From: Puccinellia tenuiflora
Taxonomy: Eukaryota > Streptophyta > Magnoliopsida > Poales > Poaceae
Length of the DNA: 64,000 nucleotides
NCBI GenBank assembly: GCA_012064385.1
Contig: QRDG01000420.1
Location: 803,553 to 867,552 of the forward strand
Direction: 5' to 3'
Part shown: piece by piece, positions 21,281 through 33,120 of the stretch
How positions within the stretch are numbered: the stretch's first letter is position 1
Layout: every line of letters starts with the position of its first letter
The notes under the pieces: generated by a model
The model's database searches: none
Told to the model about the DNA's origin: nothing
The model's input: only the letters and a program-made list of their open reading frames with translations
Translations under genes and position numbers: made by a program

Positions 21281-22831
21281 ATGGGCACGCCGGCGTGGGA
21301 TCGCCGAGACCGCATCAGCGGCCTCCCGGACGACGTGCTGGGCCACATCCTCTCCTTCCTCCCGAACGGCGAGGCCGGCCAAGCTGCCGTGCTCGGCCGG
21401 CGGTGGCGCCACCTGTTCGGCCACGTCCACACCATCGCCTACCTGGAGCTGCATTCGGAGAGGCCGGACAACGACGACTGGTCAAGCGACTATTACTACC
21501 CAGATTACGAGCAGAAGAGCGCCAGCGTCGCGCTCCTGGACAACATCAGCGCCGCTCTCCTCTGCCGTCGCCGCTGTGCCGGCGGCCACGTGCCGCTGCG
21601 CGCCTTCCGCTTCGCCTTCCACGAGATCACGCCATGGGACTCGCGCCACGTCGACCACTGGCTCTCCTACGTGCTGGAGTATGCCGTCGGCACGGAACCG
21701 CTCCACCTTGACCTCAGCTTCGTCAATGGCAACATCTGCGCGCGTGACAGAGGAGCCGACGATCGCTTTGTCTCCAACGACGACGACGATGACGACGCTG
21801 ACAGCGACTCTGACGACGAAGGGCAGGGCCTGTACCGGTACCTCCTCCCGAGGAGGGTCTTCTCCTGCGCAACCCTGAAGACGCTCTGTCTCAGCCACTG
21901 CCGGCTGAAGCTGCCGGCCGAGGTGAATCTGCCGCGCCTTGAGACGCTGCGCCTGACGGGCATCCGCCACAACTCCGGCAGGAGCGTCCAGAGGCTGGTC
22001 CTAAGCTGCCCCCGTCTCGCCGACCTGACGCTGGAAGCCGTCCACCACCTCAGAACGCTCTCCGTCCTCCACAGACGCCTCCGCCGCTTCGCGCTCCGGT
22101 GCTGCCACAGCGCAAAGTCCGTCCACATCGACGCCTCGGACCTCAGATCCCTCGAGTACCGCGGCGCCGTGCCACCGGAGGCGCTGCTGACCCTGCGCGG
22201 CGTCCCGACATTGCTCTCGTGCACCGTGGACGTCTGCACGCCGGTGAACCGGAACGTTACGGAGCACGCCGGGTTCAGGAGGTTCATGTGGAGCTTCGAG
22301 GCCTCGAGGCGCCTCCACCTGCACCACGGCCGCCTCCACACCGCGTGCTTCAGCGACGGGCTCCCGCTGTTCCCCCTGATGACGCAGCTCGTGCTGCAGG
22401 GCCGCGTCGAGAACCCTGCTTTCATCGGCGCCGTGCGCGGCATCCTGGAGCGGACGCCCAACCTGGAGGTGCTGACACTGTACATGGAGGAGGAGAAGGA
22501 GCAGCGGCAGGACGAGGTGGCTGCGGCGGCGGCGAGGGAAAATTGTCGGAGGAGCCGAGGCTATGGTGGTGCCGCGGTGGTGGTTCCCGACGAGGAGGGC
22601 TTCTCGGCGGCGTGCCTGCGACTGCAGATGAAGGAGATCAACCTGGTGCACTACGAGGGGAACGAGACGCAGAGGACGCTGGCGCGTCTCCTGTTCTGCA
22701 ACGCGACGGCGCTCGAGAGGATGTGCGTCGTGTTCACCCCGGAGCGTTTGGCGGTGCAGGTAGGTATGAAGAAGGAGATGGAGGGCTGGGTAAGAGCTGA
22801 ATGCGATTGTTCCAACAGGATTTTCCTGTAA
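21281..22831 (+). CDS. F-box/LRR-type protein, divergent member
   Basis: A single-exon frame of 516 residues. The ATG at 21281 sits just before the F-box (DRISGLPDDVLGHILSFLP ... GRRWRHLFGHV, residues about 9-55). Leucine-rich segments follow (LKTLCLSHCRLKLP, LETLRLTGI, LADLTLEA). An Asp-rich run (seven Asp, then Asp/Ser) lies at about residues 165-181, in a different place from the acidic tract of the 15356-16948 gene, so these tracts arose independently. The C-terminus has the family block MKEINLVHYEGNETQRTLARLL. It is more distant from the two minus-strand genes than they are from each other. Coding strand is GC-rich, no breaks, and the substrate is unknown. Confidence 0.85.
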   Translation: MGTPAWDRRDRISGLPDDVLGHILSFLPNGEAGQAAVLGRRWRHLFGHVHTIAYLELHSERPDNDDWSSDYYYPDYEQKSASVALLDNISAALLCRRRCAGGHVPLRAFRFAFHEITPWDSRHVDHWLSYVLEYAVGTEPLHLDLSFVNGNICARDRGADDRFVSNDDDDDDADSDSDDEGQGLYRYLLPRRVFSCATLKTLCLSHCRLKLPAEVNLPRLETLRLTGIRHNSGRSVQRLVLSCPRLADLTLEAVHHLRTLSVLHRRLRRFALRCCHSAKSVHIDASDLRSLEYRGAVPPEALLTLRGVPTLLSCTVDVCTPVNRNVTEHAGFRRFMWSFEASRRLHLHHGRLHTACFSDGLPLFPLMTQLVLQGRVENPAFIGAVRGILERTPNLEVLTLYMEEEKEQRQDEVAAAAARENCRRSRGYGGAAVVVPDEEGFSAACLRLQMKEINLVHYEGNETQRTLARLLFCNATALERMCVVFTPERLAVQVGMKKEMEGWVRAECDCSNRIFL

Positions 22832-25102
22832 TCAGCATCTACTTGAAGGAGTAATCGCCTGCAACCTGATAAAATGTGATGGTCTATCCTCCAACATTTG
22901 ATAAATTCGGTGCTTAATTGTGTCCCTCAGTAATTCTGCTATATATATTGCCCCTTCGACGATCTGTTTTCCAGCCTATTATTTGCATACAAGCAAAAAA
23001 TTATAAACATCTTGCTAAACAATCTCTAATTGTGATTGTGAATTTTGTTTGGCGGTGGAAACATGTCACTGGATCTTCAGTCGCCCAGTTGGTGTGTACG
23101 GCAGGTTGTGAGTGGTGACAGCCTTCTTACGATCTCCAGCAGCAAAGATGCTTCGATTCAGCAGGCTGCTTGCAAAGAGCTTCTCATTGTTGTAGATGGC
23201 AACCATACTTGTGCGTATCATCATTGTCTAGCATGTAAAACGGAAATTAGTTGTCATCCAAGGTACACCATAAGATCCACAGGGCATCTGAGGCGGTAAA
23301 TATTCAGAGCAATAATATTTGTACTGAGGCAGTGTTGTCAAGAGAAGAAACATCTCTTTACACTGAAAAAGGTCAGAGATGGTCTCAGTCTCAGTGATAA
23401 ATACAAACACATCAAAATTGAATCTTAGAAACAAACAAGTCAAGTGAAGATAATCCAAACACTTGTCAACCCCAGGTTTGTGAAGGCTGATGCTGTGCAG
23501 AAATCACACTGCGTCCTGGCTAGTTTCTTGTCTGGTCGTCTACCTGCAGAGCTTGATGGTTGCCCCATGCCTTCAGTGGAATCATATCATACTCAACACC
23601 TAGGGTATATGAGGAGCGAAATCTTAGAATTTCAAGCACCTATGATACTCAACAAATAGGGTATATGGAGGAGCAAAATCTTACAACTTTGATGACCAAT
23701 ACTATCGGTCCAATCCATTTCTTTCGTGATTGCTACAGTCGCGGCTCAGTCGAGCGTAAGCATGTATAGTATTTATATATGTAGCCTCATGTACAATTTT
23801 GAGTAAAATTGCATAGAACAACTTACAGATAAATTTTAGAGGTACTAACGCTGAGAGTACTAAACAATTTGGTGCAAGAACAAGCGAAATGGTCCAGATT
23901 AGTCGCTAAACTTGTCTCGTGGGTACAGTTCGGTTTACCAGGTAGACAGGAGGATCACGCACATCACACATCAGACTAGGGTCCTTGTCAGCCCTCAACT
24001 TGTTTCGAATCAATCAATCAGGTCCTTGTCCTTCCGACTCCCGTCCTGCTCGAGGTGAGGAGACGCAATGACAACAATGGCAGTGAAGGAGGATAATGGC
24101 TTTTAGATGCATCCACCCTTATACACAGAAACTACTGGAAGGCCTAAAACGAAGTGAAATAAAGAAAGATCCAAGATAGAAAAATGGTAAACTGACTAAG
24201 CATGGTGTCACAATGCACTGCACACTGTGCAGGTCTGCCAATCATAACAAACAGGTTGTGCAAAGCACCATGCAAGTACAAGTCAGAGTACTCAAGTTCC
24301 TGAAGAAGAAGAATTTGATGACTCAAGAATTCTTTCAGTAAGTTTTTTTGTGAGTTAATACAAAAATCATGTTCTTGATCGTGTGTTCAAACTGAATAAG
24401 CGTGCTTGCATTGCACAACATAATGCCTCATATATTAACCCTTCTTTGTATCAATCTGAGATGACATATAGTTTGCTCTACGGTCTGTAGCATGAAGTAA
24501 TCCTTGTCATCTCCATCTTTTCCTCTTGTCAATAACAACTAAATTGTGTCAACACTAATCTGTAGCTTCATTTATATAGGAAAAATAGATTGATCTGACA
24601 TTTTAAGAATAATCCCCTAAGAAAAAGCCATGTCGGCAAACATGTAGGAAAACAGTACGGCTAGCGATGAAAACATGGCGGAAAACCTTCAGGCATCTGT
24701 ATTCTAATGAAAAAAGACACACTGCCAGAAAAATATGAGAACTTTTATCTCCCTAGATAGTTTGTAAGTACTACAAAAATTAGTACAGTTTATGCATGGA
24801 TGATCCAAATCACAACTTCTTGCAATCAGTTGGACAGAAATACAACTGATTATTCATATGTTCTAAAATATTTAGCTTTCGTTTGGGTTTTTTCTTTTGT
24901 GATAATTCTTTTTCTGTAATGGAGCTTCCTTTCGAATTCAGTGTAGCAACTGATAACATCATCGGCATGCAAAATAATAAGCTATTAATGAAGTGATAAA
25001 GTTTGCCGCACAAACATGAGCATAAAGAAAACAACTGTTGTTCTGTGTAAAAATTGAGTAGAACCTTGTGGAATGATGTTTTTTTCCTTTCCCCCTCTGT
25101 TT
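22832..25102. other. Intergenic stretch without a recognised gene
   Basis: About 2.3 kb of AT-rich DNA with short open frames only. A local duplication 'ctagggtatatgaggagcgaaatctta / aatagggtatatggaggagcaaaatctta' lies at about 23600-23685. I see no transposon ends, RNA genes or conserved protein motifs. Confidence 0.5.
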
Positions 25103-25666
25103 TTACACACTACCTGAATCCTGTTCGATTTGTCTCCTTCGCTTGGACGCATTAGCCCTCCATCTCTCGGCCATAGAGTTGGCATGGCTAGACAAGTTCT
25201 GCTTCCCATTATCACTTTGCATGACCTCAAGGACCAAACAATTTTCCGCGAGGAACTTAGCAAGGCAAACCTCAAAGCTATTCATATCCTTCAACTCAAA
25301 CTTCAACCTCACATTCTTGCGATGATTCCACACACAATCTAATTGATGACAAGCATCCAGTACTGGGAGCTCGAGGACAACGCCGTCGAGCATGAAGGTG
25401 GTCCCCTTCAAGTAGCACCTCTCGAACAATCCCAGAGATACGTCAAAACATGGTACGGCCTGACCAAATCCGACATAATGTGGGTCCGTAAACCGAATCT
25501 GCAAATCTTTCAGCATTGGGCAACACTGCAGCAAGGTTGCAATGGCGGCAGCCGCGTCGTCTCTTCGGCCTGGGTCACACTTCCCTTTGATCTCCGGCCG
25601 TTCCAGACGGAGCAGGCGCCCGGTGACTCCCTCAAGCGGATACGGAACGAGGCTCTCCTTAGCACG
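25103..25666 (-). pseudogene. C-terminal fragment of an F-box/FBD-type gene
   Basis: The frame runs from just after a stop at 25669-25667 down to 25103, about 187 residues. It resembles the C-terminal half of grass F-box proteins with an FBD-like end: a RLLRLERPEIKGK lead, then LLQCCPMLKDLQIRF, VLDGVVLELPVLDACHQ and FEVCLAKFLAENCLVLEVMQ. No F-box or leucine-rich N-terminal part is found upstream, so it is a truncated copy. It ends with a basic tail (SKRRRQIEQDSGSV). It could alternatively be a last exon whose earlier exons I cannot recognise. Confidence 0.55.
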
Positions 25667-26252
25667 TCATGAACCCAGGACGTAGCTCGGCATCGAGGAG
25701 AGAGTCCATAAGGCTGTAGCAGTCTAGATGTGAAGTCAACTTAGGTTATGTCAATTCCAACCCAAAAACGGCTAGACATATCAGAGCTCCAATTCAGTCT
25801 TGTTAATTCCCCAAATATGTCATGTCAAAAAAGAATCCCCAAATACGAACCACTAACTACACTGAAGCAAGTGTAACCCAGATCAAAGCGAATGCTTATT
25901 CCAAAAAAGTTCACAGCTCACTGAATCCTTGATCCTGAAAATCTTGCAAAGAACGGCATCCTCATTATACTCCAAATGTTCTCATCACTTCTGTATTCTG
26001 GACCTTCCATCCAGATCCACAACTATGAACAGAAGAATCAGTAAGAACAAAAAAACCAAGGAGAGCCAAACATGTCGCCCCAGTCAGCTCTGGTGGCCAA
26101 TTAACACCTATGTCCTAAATCAAGTAACAAGGGTAGTTTTGGGAGCAGAAGCACAAAAGACCACCTACACTACGTGAGACTATCTGTACATTTGTCCATG
26201 TCATCATCCAGGAAGATGTTTCTGTCAATCGAGCCTACATCACATAGTTTGC

Positions 26253-28227
26253 TCACTTGGGATAAAGAATGTCACAGTGGCGACGCCTACTCAGCAAGGT
26301 CAGCATGGGTGCGCCATCCGACGATAACAGACCATCGCCACTTCCCCGCTGCAGAGGCTTATGAGCTGTGCTTGAGGAATAGTAGCTTCGAACTATGTGG
26401 ACATGCCCCTTCCCTGGGTCTGACTGACGGAAGAAATCAAGGCGCTTCACTCGCACAGCTTCATCAGTCGACTTCTTTATGTCCACAATCTCGACGCGCA
26501 AAGGTATGCCGAGTGCATACGTCAAAGCCCTCATCTGTATCGTTTCGGCTTCAGCATACAGGCCACGCACCTCCTTCCAACAGAACTGGCACCAAAACCA
26601 TATATGTGGTACGGTCAGCGTAATTGGTGAGTGGTAAAGCTTAGTATTGGCTGTCTTTACAATACACCACAAGCACAGAAATTGACTAATGGCGGACTTT
26701 CTTTCCAGAGGTCACATGTTTACCAAGAAAGAAAGATAATTTGTACGCCCAGAAAATTGATAATGAAATTCAATTACTCCGTCAAAGATAAAGAGGACAA
26801 AATAATCCATTAATTATATAAGAATGGTGTACTGTAGGGCAGAAACACAACCTGGACGTTAACCATTTTTTCAGGGATATATGGCTTGTAGATATCTTGG
26901 GTACGGATCTCAATCTCTGTCAGCAACCTAAGGAAAGAAATAACTGACGAAAACAATATGTTATATAAAGAACAAACAGACAAAAAACATATCCCAACCA
27001 TGATTGACATCCTTACTCCTGCCTGACGAGGTCTCCACAAGGCTTCTCTCATACAGTTTCTCAGAAGTCAGGCTAAAAAGAATAAAAGAACTTTGTGTTG
27101 AACCAAAATGTAACTAAGGATAAAATAAGGGCATCTTAAACATATTGTCAAGACCTTTCTAAGAATCTCAACAAAAAACACTCATTTTTAAAACTACACA
27201 TACCCGTTTGCAACTGAGTTGACCAAACAATAGAACTCCTGAAACAAAAATGAAGACATTTGGTTATGTATGTAACGTATATCATGAACAGAAGATCAAA
27301 GTCCTACAGGAGACCATCCATCTTCCCACAGTAGTGGTGAAACAACATGATATAACCTCACCAAATAATCATGCTAATTTATGCAAAGTGCTGTATTATT
27401 TTCATAGTGAATTTAGTTTTAGCAACAAGCATTTGAAGCTGCTAGATAGTGTTCATAATGTAGCAAAAAAATGAAAGCAAAACTACAATTATGAAGAACA
27501 AGATAAAACACCTGCTAAGTTTGATTGGTCTTGCATTCTGCAGCGTCTTATCTACTTATTCTGTAAGGCATAACTCACTATGCTGGATTTTTAAGGGATG
27601 GTCGAAGGTATTAACCAACAATTCAAGTAACACGAGGGTACAGACTATTGTTGGCAAGTATAGATGTCGCACATAATTATTTTTATTTTGTTCGTAGATA
27701 GCTGAGATAACAGTATGAAGATTTGGGCTAGAGAGATAATGCCAAGCAAATTAGTACTTTGTAGGCGACTAGAATACTTACATAAACAACAGATAAGAAG
27801 TATTTCTCAGGGTCTAAGAAGTATGCTTCTTCCCACTCAAGTTGATAGAATCTTTTTATAGATACTTCCACACACTTCATCAGACGAATAACCTCAGCTT
27901 GCCTATCTTGCATTTGTCCGAGGTTCTCCTGTTTACAATCATAGTTGTTTTAGAATTCTTTGCAAATCAACAAAGCAATGCCATCATAATAAACAAGTAA
28001 TTGAAAAAAGTTACCAAGTAGGAGAACAGTAAAGCTCTGTAAAAACAGCTGCCATCACTCCGAGATCTTCTGAAGAGCCCATACTGCTTACTGAGAATCT
28101 GAAGAAAAAAATGATTTTCAGATATGTGCAATAAACTAAATCTTCTAGCATTAAAATAGTTGTAGGCAAACAAACCTTGATTTTATCCTGTATGACGTCG
28201 CTATTTGAAGATTCAAGAATCAATTTC
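26253..28227 (-). CDS. Otubain-like deubiquitinase, 5' end missing at an assembly gap
   Basis: Otubains are OTU-family cysteine proteases that cleave ubiquitin chains. Exons read from the minus strand: 28227-28176 (partial), 28098-28015, 27928-27782, 27238-27204, a segment from about 27072, 26927-26852, and 26585-26253 ending in TGA. The second piece holds RSDGSCFYRALLFSYL, the OTU Asp/Cys catalytic segment, with Ser where the family usually has Asn. Later exons give FYCLVNSVANG, LLTEIEIRTQ and ALTYALGIPLRV, and the end RRHCDILYPK supplies the catalytic His. Most exon joins keep frame with GT-AG borders. The join from the exon near 27025 to 26927 does not keep frame with the obvious GTAAGG donor, so a frameshift or another donor is possible. 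The N-terminus is lost at the N at 28228. Confidence 0.75.
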
Positions 28228-28228
28228 N
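28228..28228. other. Single N: likely assembly gap
   Basis: One undetermined base stands where the first otubain exon stops and a Sirevirus 5' LTR begins 577 bp inside itself. Both features are truncated at the same point, so DNA of unknown length is probably missing here. Confidence 0.7.
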
Positions 28229-28905
28229 CCTAATTTCTTAGAGCTCAAATCAACTAGATCTCCCAATTCCTCCATCCAAACTTGTTGATCTTTGGAGGAT
28301 TGAAGGAGAAGGCCCGGATCTATATCTTCACCAAGCCGTTCTTCATTTCCCACTCATTCACTTGAGGGATTTTGTTTCTAGGGTTAGCATTGTGTTACCC
28401 TAGATTCTCTTGCTTACTACTTGTTGTAATTGTGACAGATTTATTGATTTGGGAGCCCCCGATTAAGTTGTGGGTGTGTGCCCCAAGAATGTTGTAAGGG
28501 CTCCGGATTCCGCCTTGAAGGATTCCGATAGTGGAAGGTGAACCAAACCCATGGGTGTGGTTCATCGGACAATAGGGTGAGGCCTTTGTGGTATCTTGAG
28601 TAGGCCTCTTGTGGCGAGCTCACACCCCTCCAACGAGACGTACTCCGTTAACAAGGAGGAACTCGGGGAATACATCCTTGTCTCCGCGTGCTTCTACTTT
28701 CGGTTATCTCTATCCCTTAGTTGTCTTTACTTGTATCGTGTTAATTGCTTAGTCGAAGTTGTTTGCTCATCATATAGGTAAATTCACCTCAATTGCATAT
28801 CTAGAGAATTTACCTTTGTGTCAATCCTAAAATTGAAAAAGTATTAAAATTTGGTGTAGCACCTATTCACCCCCCCCCCTTCTAGGTGCCCATACGATCC
28901 TTTCA
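28229..28905 (+). repeat. Partial 5' LTR of the Sirevirus
   Basis: It corresponds to about 40842-41524 of the 3' LTR and ends CTTTCA. The first 577 bp or so of the LTR, including the palindrome array and TATA region, are absent because the sequence begins at the N. Confidence 0.85.
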
Positions 28906-28907
28906 AT

Positions 28908-28920
28908 TGGTATCATAGCC
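28908..28920 (+). other. Primer-binding site of the Sirevirus
   Basis: TGGTATCATAGCC, two bases after the LTR end, matches the initiator-methionine tRNA type of primer site used by copia elements, with one difference from the common TGGTATCAGAGC. Confidence 0.75.
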
Positions 28921-28956
28921 TTGGCTCATTAATTAGGCTTCACCGTCTAAGAGAGT

Positions 28957-29648
28957 ATGGCATCCGAGAGTGGAGAGGCGGAGGCCCCTATTAGCGGAGT
29001 CTCCATGGATGAATTCAAGAAATTGGAGCCATCCATGGATGCTCGAATGGAAGAGTTGCGCGGAATGATGGCACAACTCTTGAATGCTAATAAAGCCCCC
29101 GCACCTCCCTCCCTTGAGGATAACGCTTCCGCCACTCAAGTTGAGGAGGGTGAAGGATCTAAAGTATCCCATCCTAAAAATTGATGGTGGGAAGGAGGAG
29201 TACCATGGGGTTCCATTTAAGTACTCTGTCGACCCACCTATCCCACATCCTCATATAAACAATAGGGGTGAACCACCTAGGCTTAATCCATCTTGTTTTT
29301 CTAATTGGCAATTTCTTATGAGATCTCATGTCAAGAGCACTTCAATCGAGCTATGGAGAATCATTGAGGTTGGATTCAAGGCCGTCAACCCCAACAACAT
29401 GACAAGAAGAGAAATTGTGGATTGCCAACTCAATGACTTGGCTCTCAACATGATTCAAACCGCCGTGGGAGAAAAGCACATGACTCACATCGAGCTTGCC
29501 ACCACCGCCAAAGAAGCTTGGGAGACTCTCACCGAAGAGTTTGTTGGAAATGAGAGCATGAAGAGGAATATGTTTGAAGCCTTGAGCAACCAAGCCGAGG
29601 GATTTTTCATGGTAGATGGTGAAAACCATGAAGACATGTATCGAAGGC
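28957..29648 (+). pseudogene. Sirevirus gag, N-terminal part, frameshifted and truncated
   Basis: The first ATG after the primer site opens a frame (MASESGEAEAP...) that stops at 29182. A second frame, one base offset and overlapping from about 29165, carries the typical Sirevirus capsid segment (YSVDPPIPHPHINNRG, WQFLMRSHVKS, LWRIIEVGFK, AKEAWETL, EDMYRRLI). The shift lies at about 29160-29180. The frame is broken at 29649 by the Athila-like insertion, and the rest of gag with its zinc knuckle is missing. Confidence 0.75.
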
Positions 29649-31218
29649 TGATACGTGTCAAACGTATCTATAATTTTTGATTGATCCATGATAGTTTTGT
29701 GATGTTGTCACATGTTTTTATTATCATATTACATCATTTTTATGCATTTTGTTGGACTAACCTATTGACAAGATGCCTAGTGCCAGTTTCCTATTTTTGC
29801 TGTTTTTGTATTTCAGAAAATTTACTTCTGGAAATATTCCCGGAATTGGACGAAAATTTACGGGGAATTTTTATTCAACGGAAGGCACCAGGACACCAAA
29901 GGGCAGCCCTAGGGGCCACCCACAGGCCAGGGGCGGCTGGCTGCCGCGGCCTAGGGTCCACCTGCGGGTGGGACCCGCCCCTGCCCTGTGGGCACCCCCT
30001 CGGCCCCCTCCGACGCCTATAAAATCACATTTAACCATAAAAACATCGAGGCGGCCATTATTTTCCAGAAAAGTCATCCCGAGGCGCCGTCATCTCAAAC
30101 CCTAGTTCGGGGGTTATTCTGAAGCAGGTCACGGCACTCTGCCGGAGGGGAGATCGATCCCGGAGGGCTCTTCATCGTCATGCCTTCCTCCGGGATGATT
30201 TTTGGGTCCATGGCAGTAGCTAGATGGTAGTCTCTCTCTCTTGTGCTTCATGTCTTATGATCTTGTGAGCTGCCTAACATGATCAAAATCGATTATTGTA
30301 ATGCTATGTGATGTGTTTGCTGGGATCCGATGGATTATAAAGTTATGATCATATTGTGCATGATTCTTATATGTTGATTTATGTTCTTGCATGCTCTCCG
30401 ATGTGCGTAGTTACTTTGGCCAAGTGATTGTGTGTATCTCCAAGAGAGAGTATTTATGCTAGATAGTGGGTTCATGCCCTCTTTTGTTCCTGGGCACGAG
30501 TGACAGAAACGTCTAAGGGCGAGGGTGTGTTGTAGCTACTAAGGGTAAAACATCGGTGTTAATGTCTCTTTTGATATTAGTATTGCTTACTTCCAACGCT
30601 TTACTTAATGCAAATGTCTGTTGCTTGCAACTTAACACCGATGGGTGACAGGCTGGATAGCGATCCCACGGTGGACTTTTTAGACAAAGATGCAGTTGGA
30701 CTCAACGGTATTTGTTCATTGTCGTGATGCCTACTTAAATATTATCATGTTCTCTTTGTCATAGCTAGATTAAGTTTGTGTTATAATTTGTCAATTGCCC
30801 AGCTGTAATTTATTTACCCATCATATGATTGTTCTATTTACTTGAGAGACTCCACTAGTGAACCCATGGCCCCCGGTCCATCTTTTTACATTGATTGCAA
30901 CCTTTATTCATCACTTTTCATCATAATTACTCCACTGGTCCATTTTCATATTTCATCTATTTCACTATACAATTAACCGTTTTGTTTTCTGCGAGACTAG
31001 AAAGATTGACAACCTTTCCGCCGTTGGGGGCAAAGTATTTTGGTTGAGTGTTTGCAGGTCCACGTCTGTTGAAGACTAAGCGCCAAAGATCTCCAACATT
31101 CACTTTGTTGTTGATTTCAAGGTCCTACTGGTTCGATAAACCTCGGGTCGTTATCGAGGGAAAACTGCTGCTTGCTACATCTTAGCCTTCGCTTGGGGCA
31201 CCACCCAACTCTTCATCA
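29649..31218 (+). repeat. 5' LTR of the Athila-type element
   Basis: Starts TGAT and ends ATCA (1570 bp). The opening TGATACGTGTCAAACGTATC is the hallmark start of an abundant Triticeae gypsy LTR group. A TATA-like 'cctataaaatc' lies near 30014. A short spacer (gtagcaatcaagctcttt) separates the end from the primer site. Confidence 0.75.
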
Positions 31219-31238
31219 GTAGCAATCAAGCTCTTTTC

Positions 31239-31256
31239 TGGCGCCGTTGCCGAGGA
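31239..31256 (+). other. Primer-binding site of the Athila-type element
   Basis: TGGCGCCGTTGCCGAGGA is the primer site common to this gypsy group in grasses. Its distance of 20 bp from the LTR end is usual for the lineage. Confidence 0.75.
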
Positions 31257-31420
31257 TCTTGGAGCTACAGAAAGGGGAGTCTCATACTCTTAATCACTTT
31301 ACTTTGTTTTTGTCTTGCTTGTTTTATTTCTCGTTAGCTTATTTTTCTTGTTGTAAAATTTAAAAACCCCCAAAAATTAGTGTAGTCTTTATTCTTGTCT
31401 TGTTATTTTACTTTATCATA

Positions 31421-32240
31421 ATGTCTAGCTTTACCACTGTTGATATGACTCTCTTGGCCAAATTCTTCACCTTCAAACAAAAGGGTGGAGAAAGTTTTAA
31501 AAATGCTTGGGATAGAATTACATCAAAAGATCCAACCCATGCTTGCTATGTGTGTTTTACTGAGATGCTTTTACTATGGACTATCCGATGCATGTAAGCA
31601 TGCCTTGGACGTTATTACTGGAGGAGACTTTCTTGAAATTGATGAATCGGAATCTCTTAGAATTATAAATGGCTTAGTTGTTTTTCCCATGAATGAGAAA
31701 ACTGATGGAATACTTGATAGACTGGATAAAATAGAAAATATTTTGTGTGATCTAAATTTAAATGGAATAGAGGAGAGTTCTAACAATTATCAAATTCTTA
31801 AAATAGATGGAGATTGGGAACCTTATATTCCTATTGAAATAAATGATAGAAGGTTCCTTGCTTATTGTTATATTGGTTCTATGATGTCAACTATACCTAG
31901 AATGGTTTTCGATACTATGAATTTTGGAGACTTATTTGATTATCCTCTTTGTCATTCTCATTCTGATGGTAGCTCTTCAAAAATATATAAAAGAGTTCAT
32001 GAAGTCCTTTTCACTTTTAAAAATAAGACTACTTTGGTTGATTTTTTGGTTTTGGAGTCAAAAGCTCAAGCTAATATTGTTCTTGGAAGATCTTTTCTTC
32101 GTTCCGTGGGAGCTTTTATTGATGTTAAAAAGGGCTGCATCCGCTTTAGTTTTCCCATTAAGGGCAGGTTTTCCTTTCCTCTCAAAGAGAAAGAAGTGCT
32201 TATTGAAGGAAAAGTTGCAATGGATGTCGAAAAAACTTGA
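31421..32240 (+). pseudogene. Athila-type gag/protease-like frame, frameshifted
   Basis: A first frame from the ATG at 31421 gives the usual lead (TLLAKFFTFKQKGGESFKNAW) and stops at 31597. The neighbouring frame, open through 32240, continues with YYGLSDACKHALDVITGGDF and then a retropepsin-like region (PYIPIEINDRRFLAYCYIGS ... NIVLGRSFLRSVGAFID). The segment CYIGS shows Tyr where I expect the active-site Asp of this protease group, so the enzyme would be dead. Reverse transcriptase and integrase are absent. Confidence 0.6.
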
Positions 32241-33120
32241 TATTTGGCATTGCGCCTAGCTAAAAGGCGTTAAAGAAAAGCGCTTGTTGGGAGGCAACCC
32301 ATCTTTTACTTTCAGTTTGATTTTTTACTTTTCTTGAGTCTTGAAGTTGTTGCCTCTGTAGCAACTTCATTGTATCTTTTTTTTCGTTTTTTGTGCCAAG
32401 TTTAGCCTCTAATGCATTGAAAGTGCGAGGTGTTGTTTTACTGCCGAGAAACAGATTTCTGTCCTTCACTGTTCGAAAATCCAAAAACTCTCAGAATTTT
32501 ATCTTTTTCTGAAAGTTTTATACAGAAAGCCTAATACTTTTATCTATCTTTCGTTAGTTTTGAGTTTTCTTATTTGAGCTACATAAGTGCCTCGAAAAAT
32601 TCGATCTTTGCAGAATGTTCAGATTTTGATAGATTCTGCTTTTATTTTGTATTCGTCTCTTTACTATCGTCAGATGTGATACTCTAGGGGTGGAGTGCCA
32701 CATTGAGGCTTAGTGAACAGTAGCTAATTCCCAATAAAGTTGTTTGCAATTTGTCTTGAGTTGAACACATGTGCATTTTTAATTTATGAGCACTAACCCT
32801 CTAATCAGTTTATGAGAAGTTTTGTGTGAAGGGAGTTTTTAAGTTCCAAAGGAGAGGATAATGAAGAAATTGAAGATGGATCAAAGCTCAAGCTTGGGGA
32901 TTCCCCCATGGCACCCCCTCTGAATATCAAGAACCATCATGCGTCAAAGCTTGGGGATGCCCAAGGCATCCCCTCTTCTTCATCGACTATCATGAGGTCG
33001 TCTTCGTTGAACTAAGTTTTTATCACTTTACATATTATGTGCTATACTTGGAGCATCTTTTTACTTTAACTTTTGTTTGTTTGTTTGCTGGTCACATGCT
33101 TGTTGGATCCTTGCTTCAGT

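Larger units (their letters stand above)
29649..33110 (+). mobile_element. Truncated Athila-type gypsy element nested in Sirevirus gag
   Basis: The 5' LTR starts TGATACG at 29649, and a primer site lies at 31239. A gag/protease-like frame and the characteristic post-coding blocks ('gcgcttgttgggaggcaaccc', 'caagcttggggatgcccaaggcatcccc') follow. No 3' LTR is present. Sirevirus sequence resumes at about 33110-33120 in a later part of its gag-pol. One deletion therefore removed the 3' end of this element together with the adjoining Sirevirus DNA. The exact junction is uncertain by a few tens of bases. Confidence 0.75.

Noticed and set aside
23045..23769. Possible small genes between the F-box genes and the F-box fragment
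   Set aside because: Frames are under 90 codons, overlap on both strands, and show no conserved motif or splice pattern.
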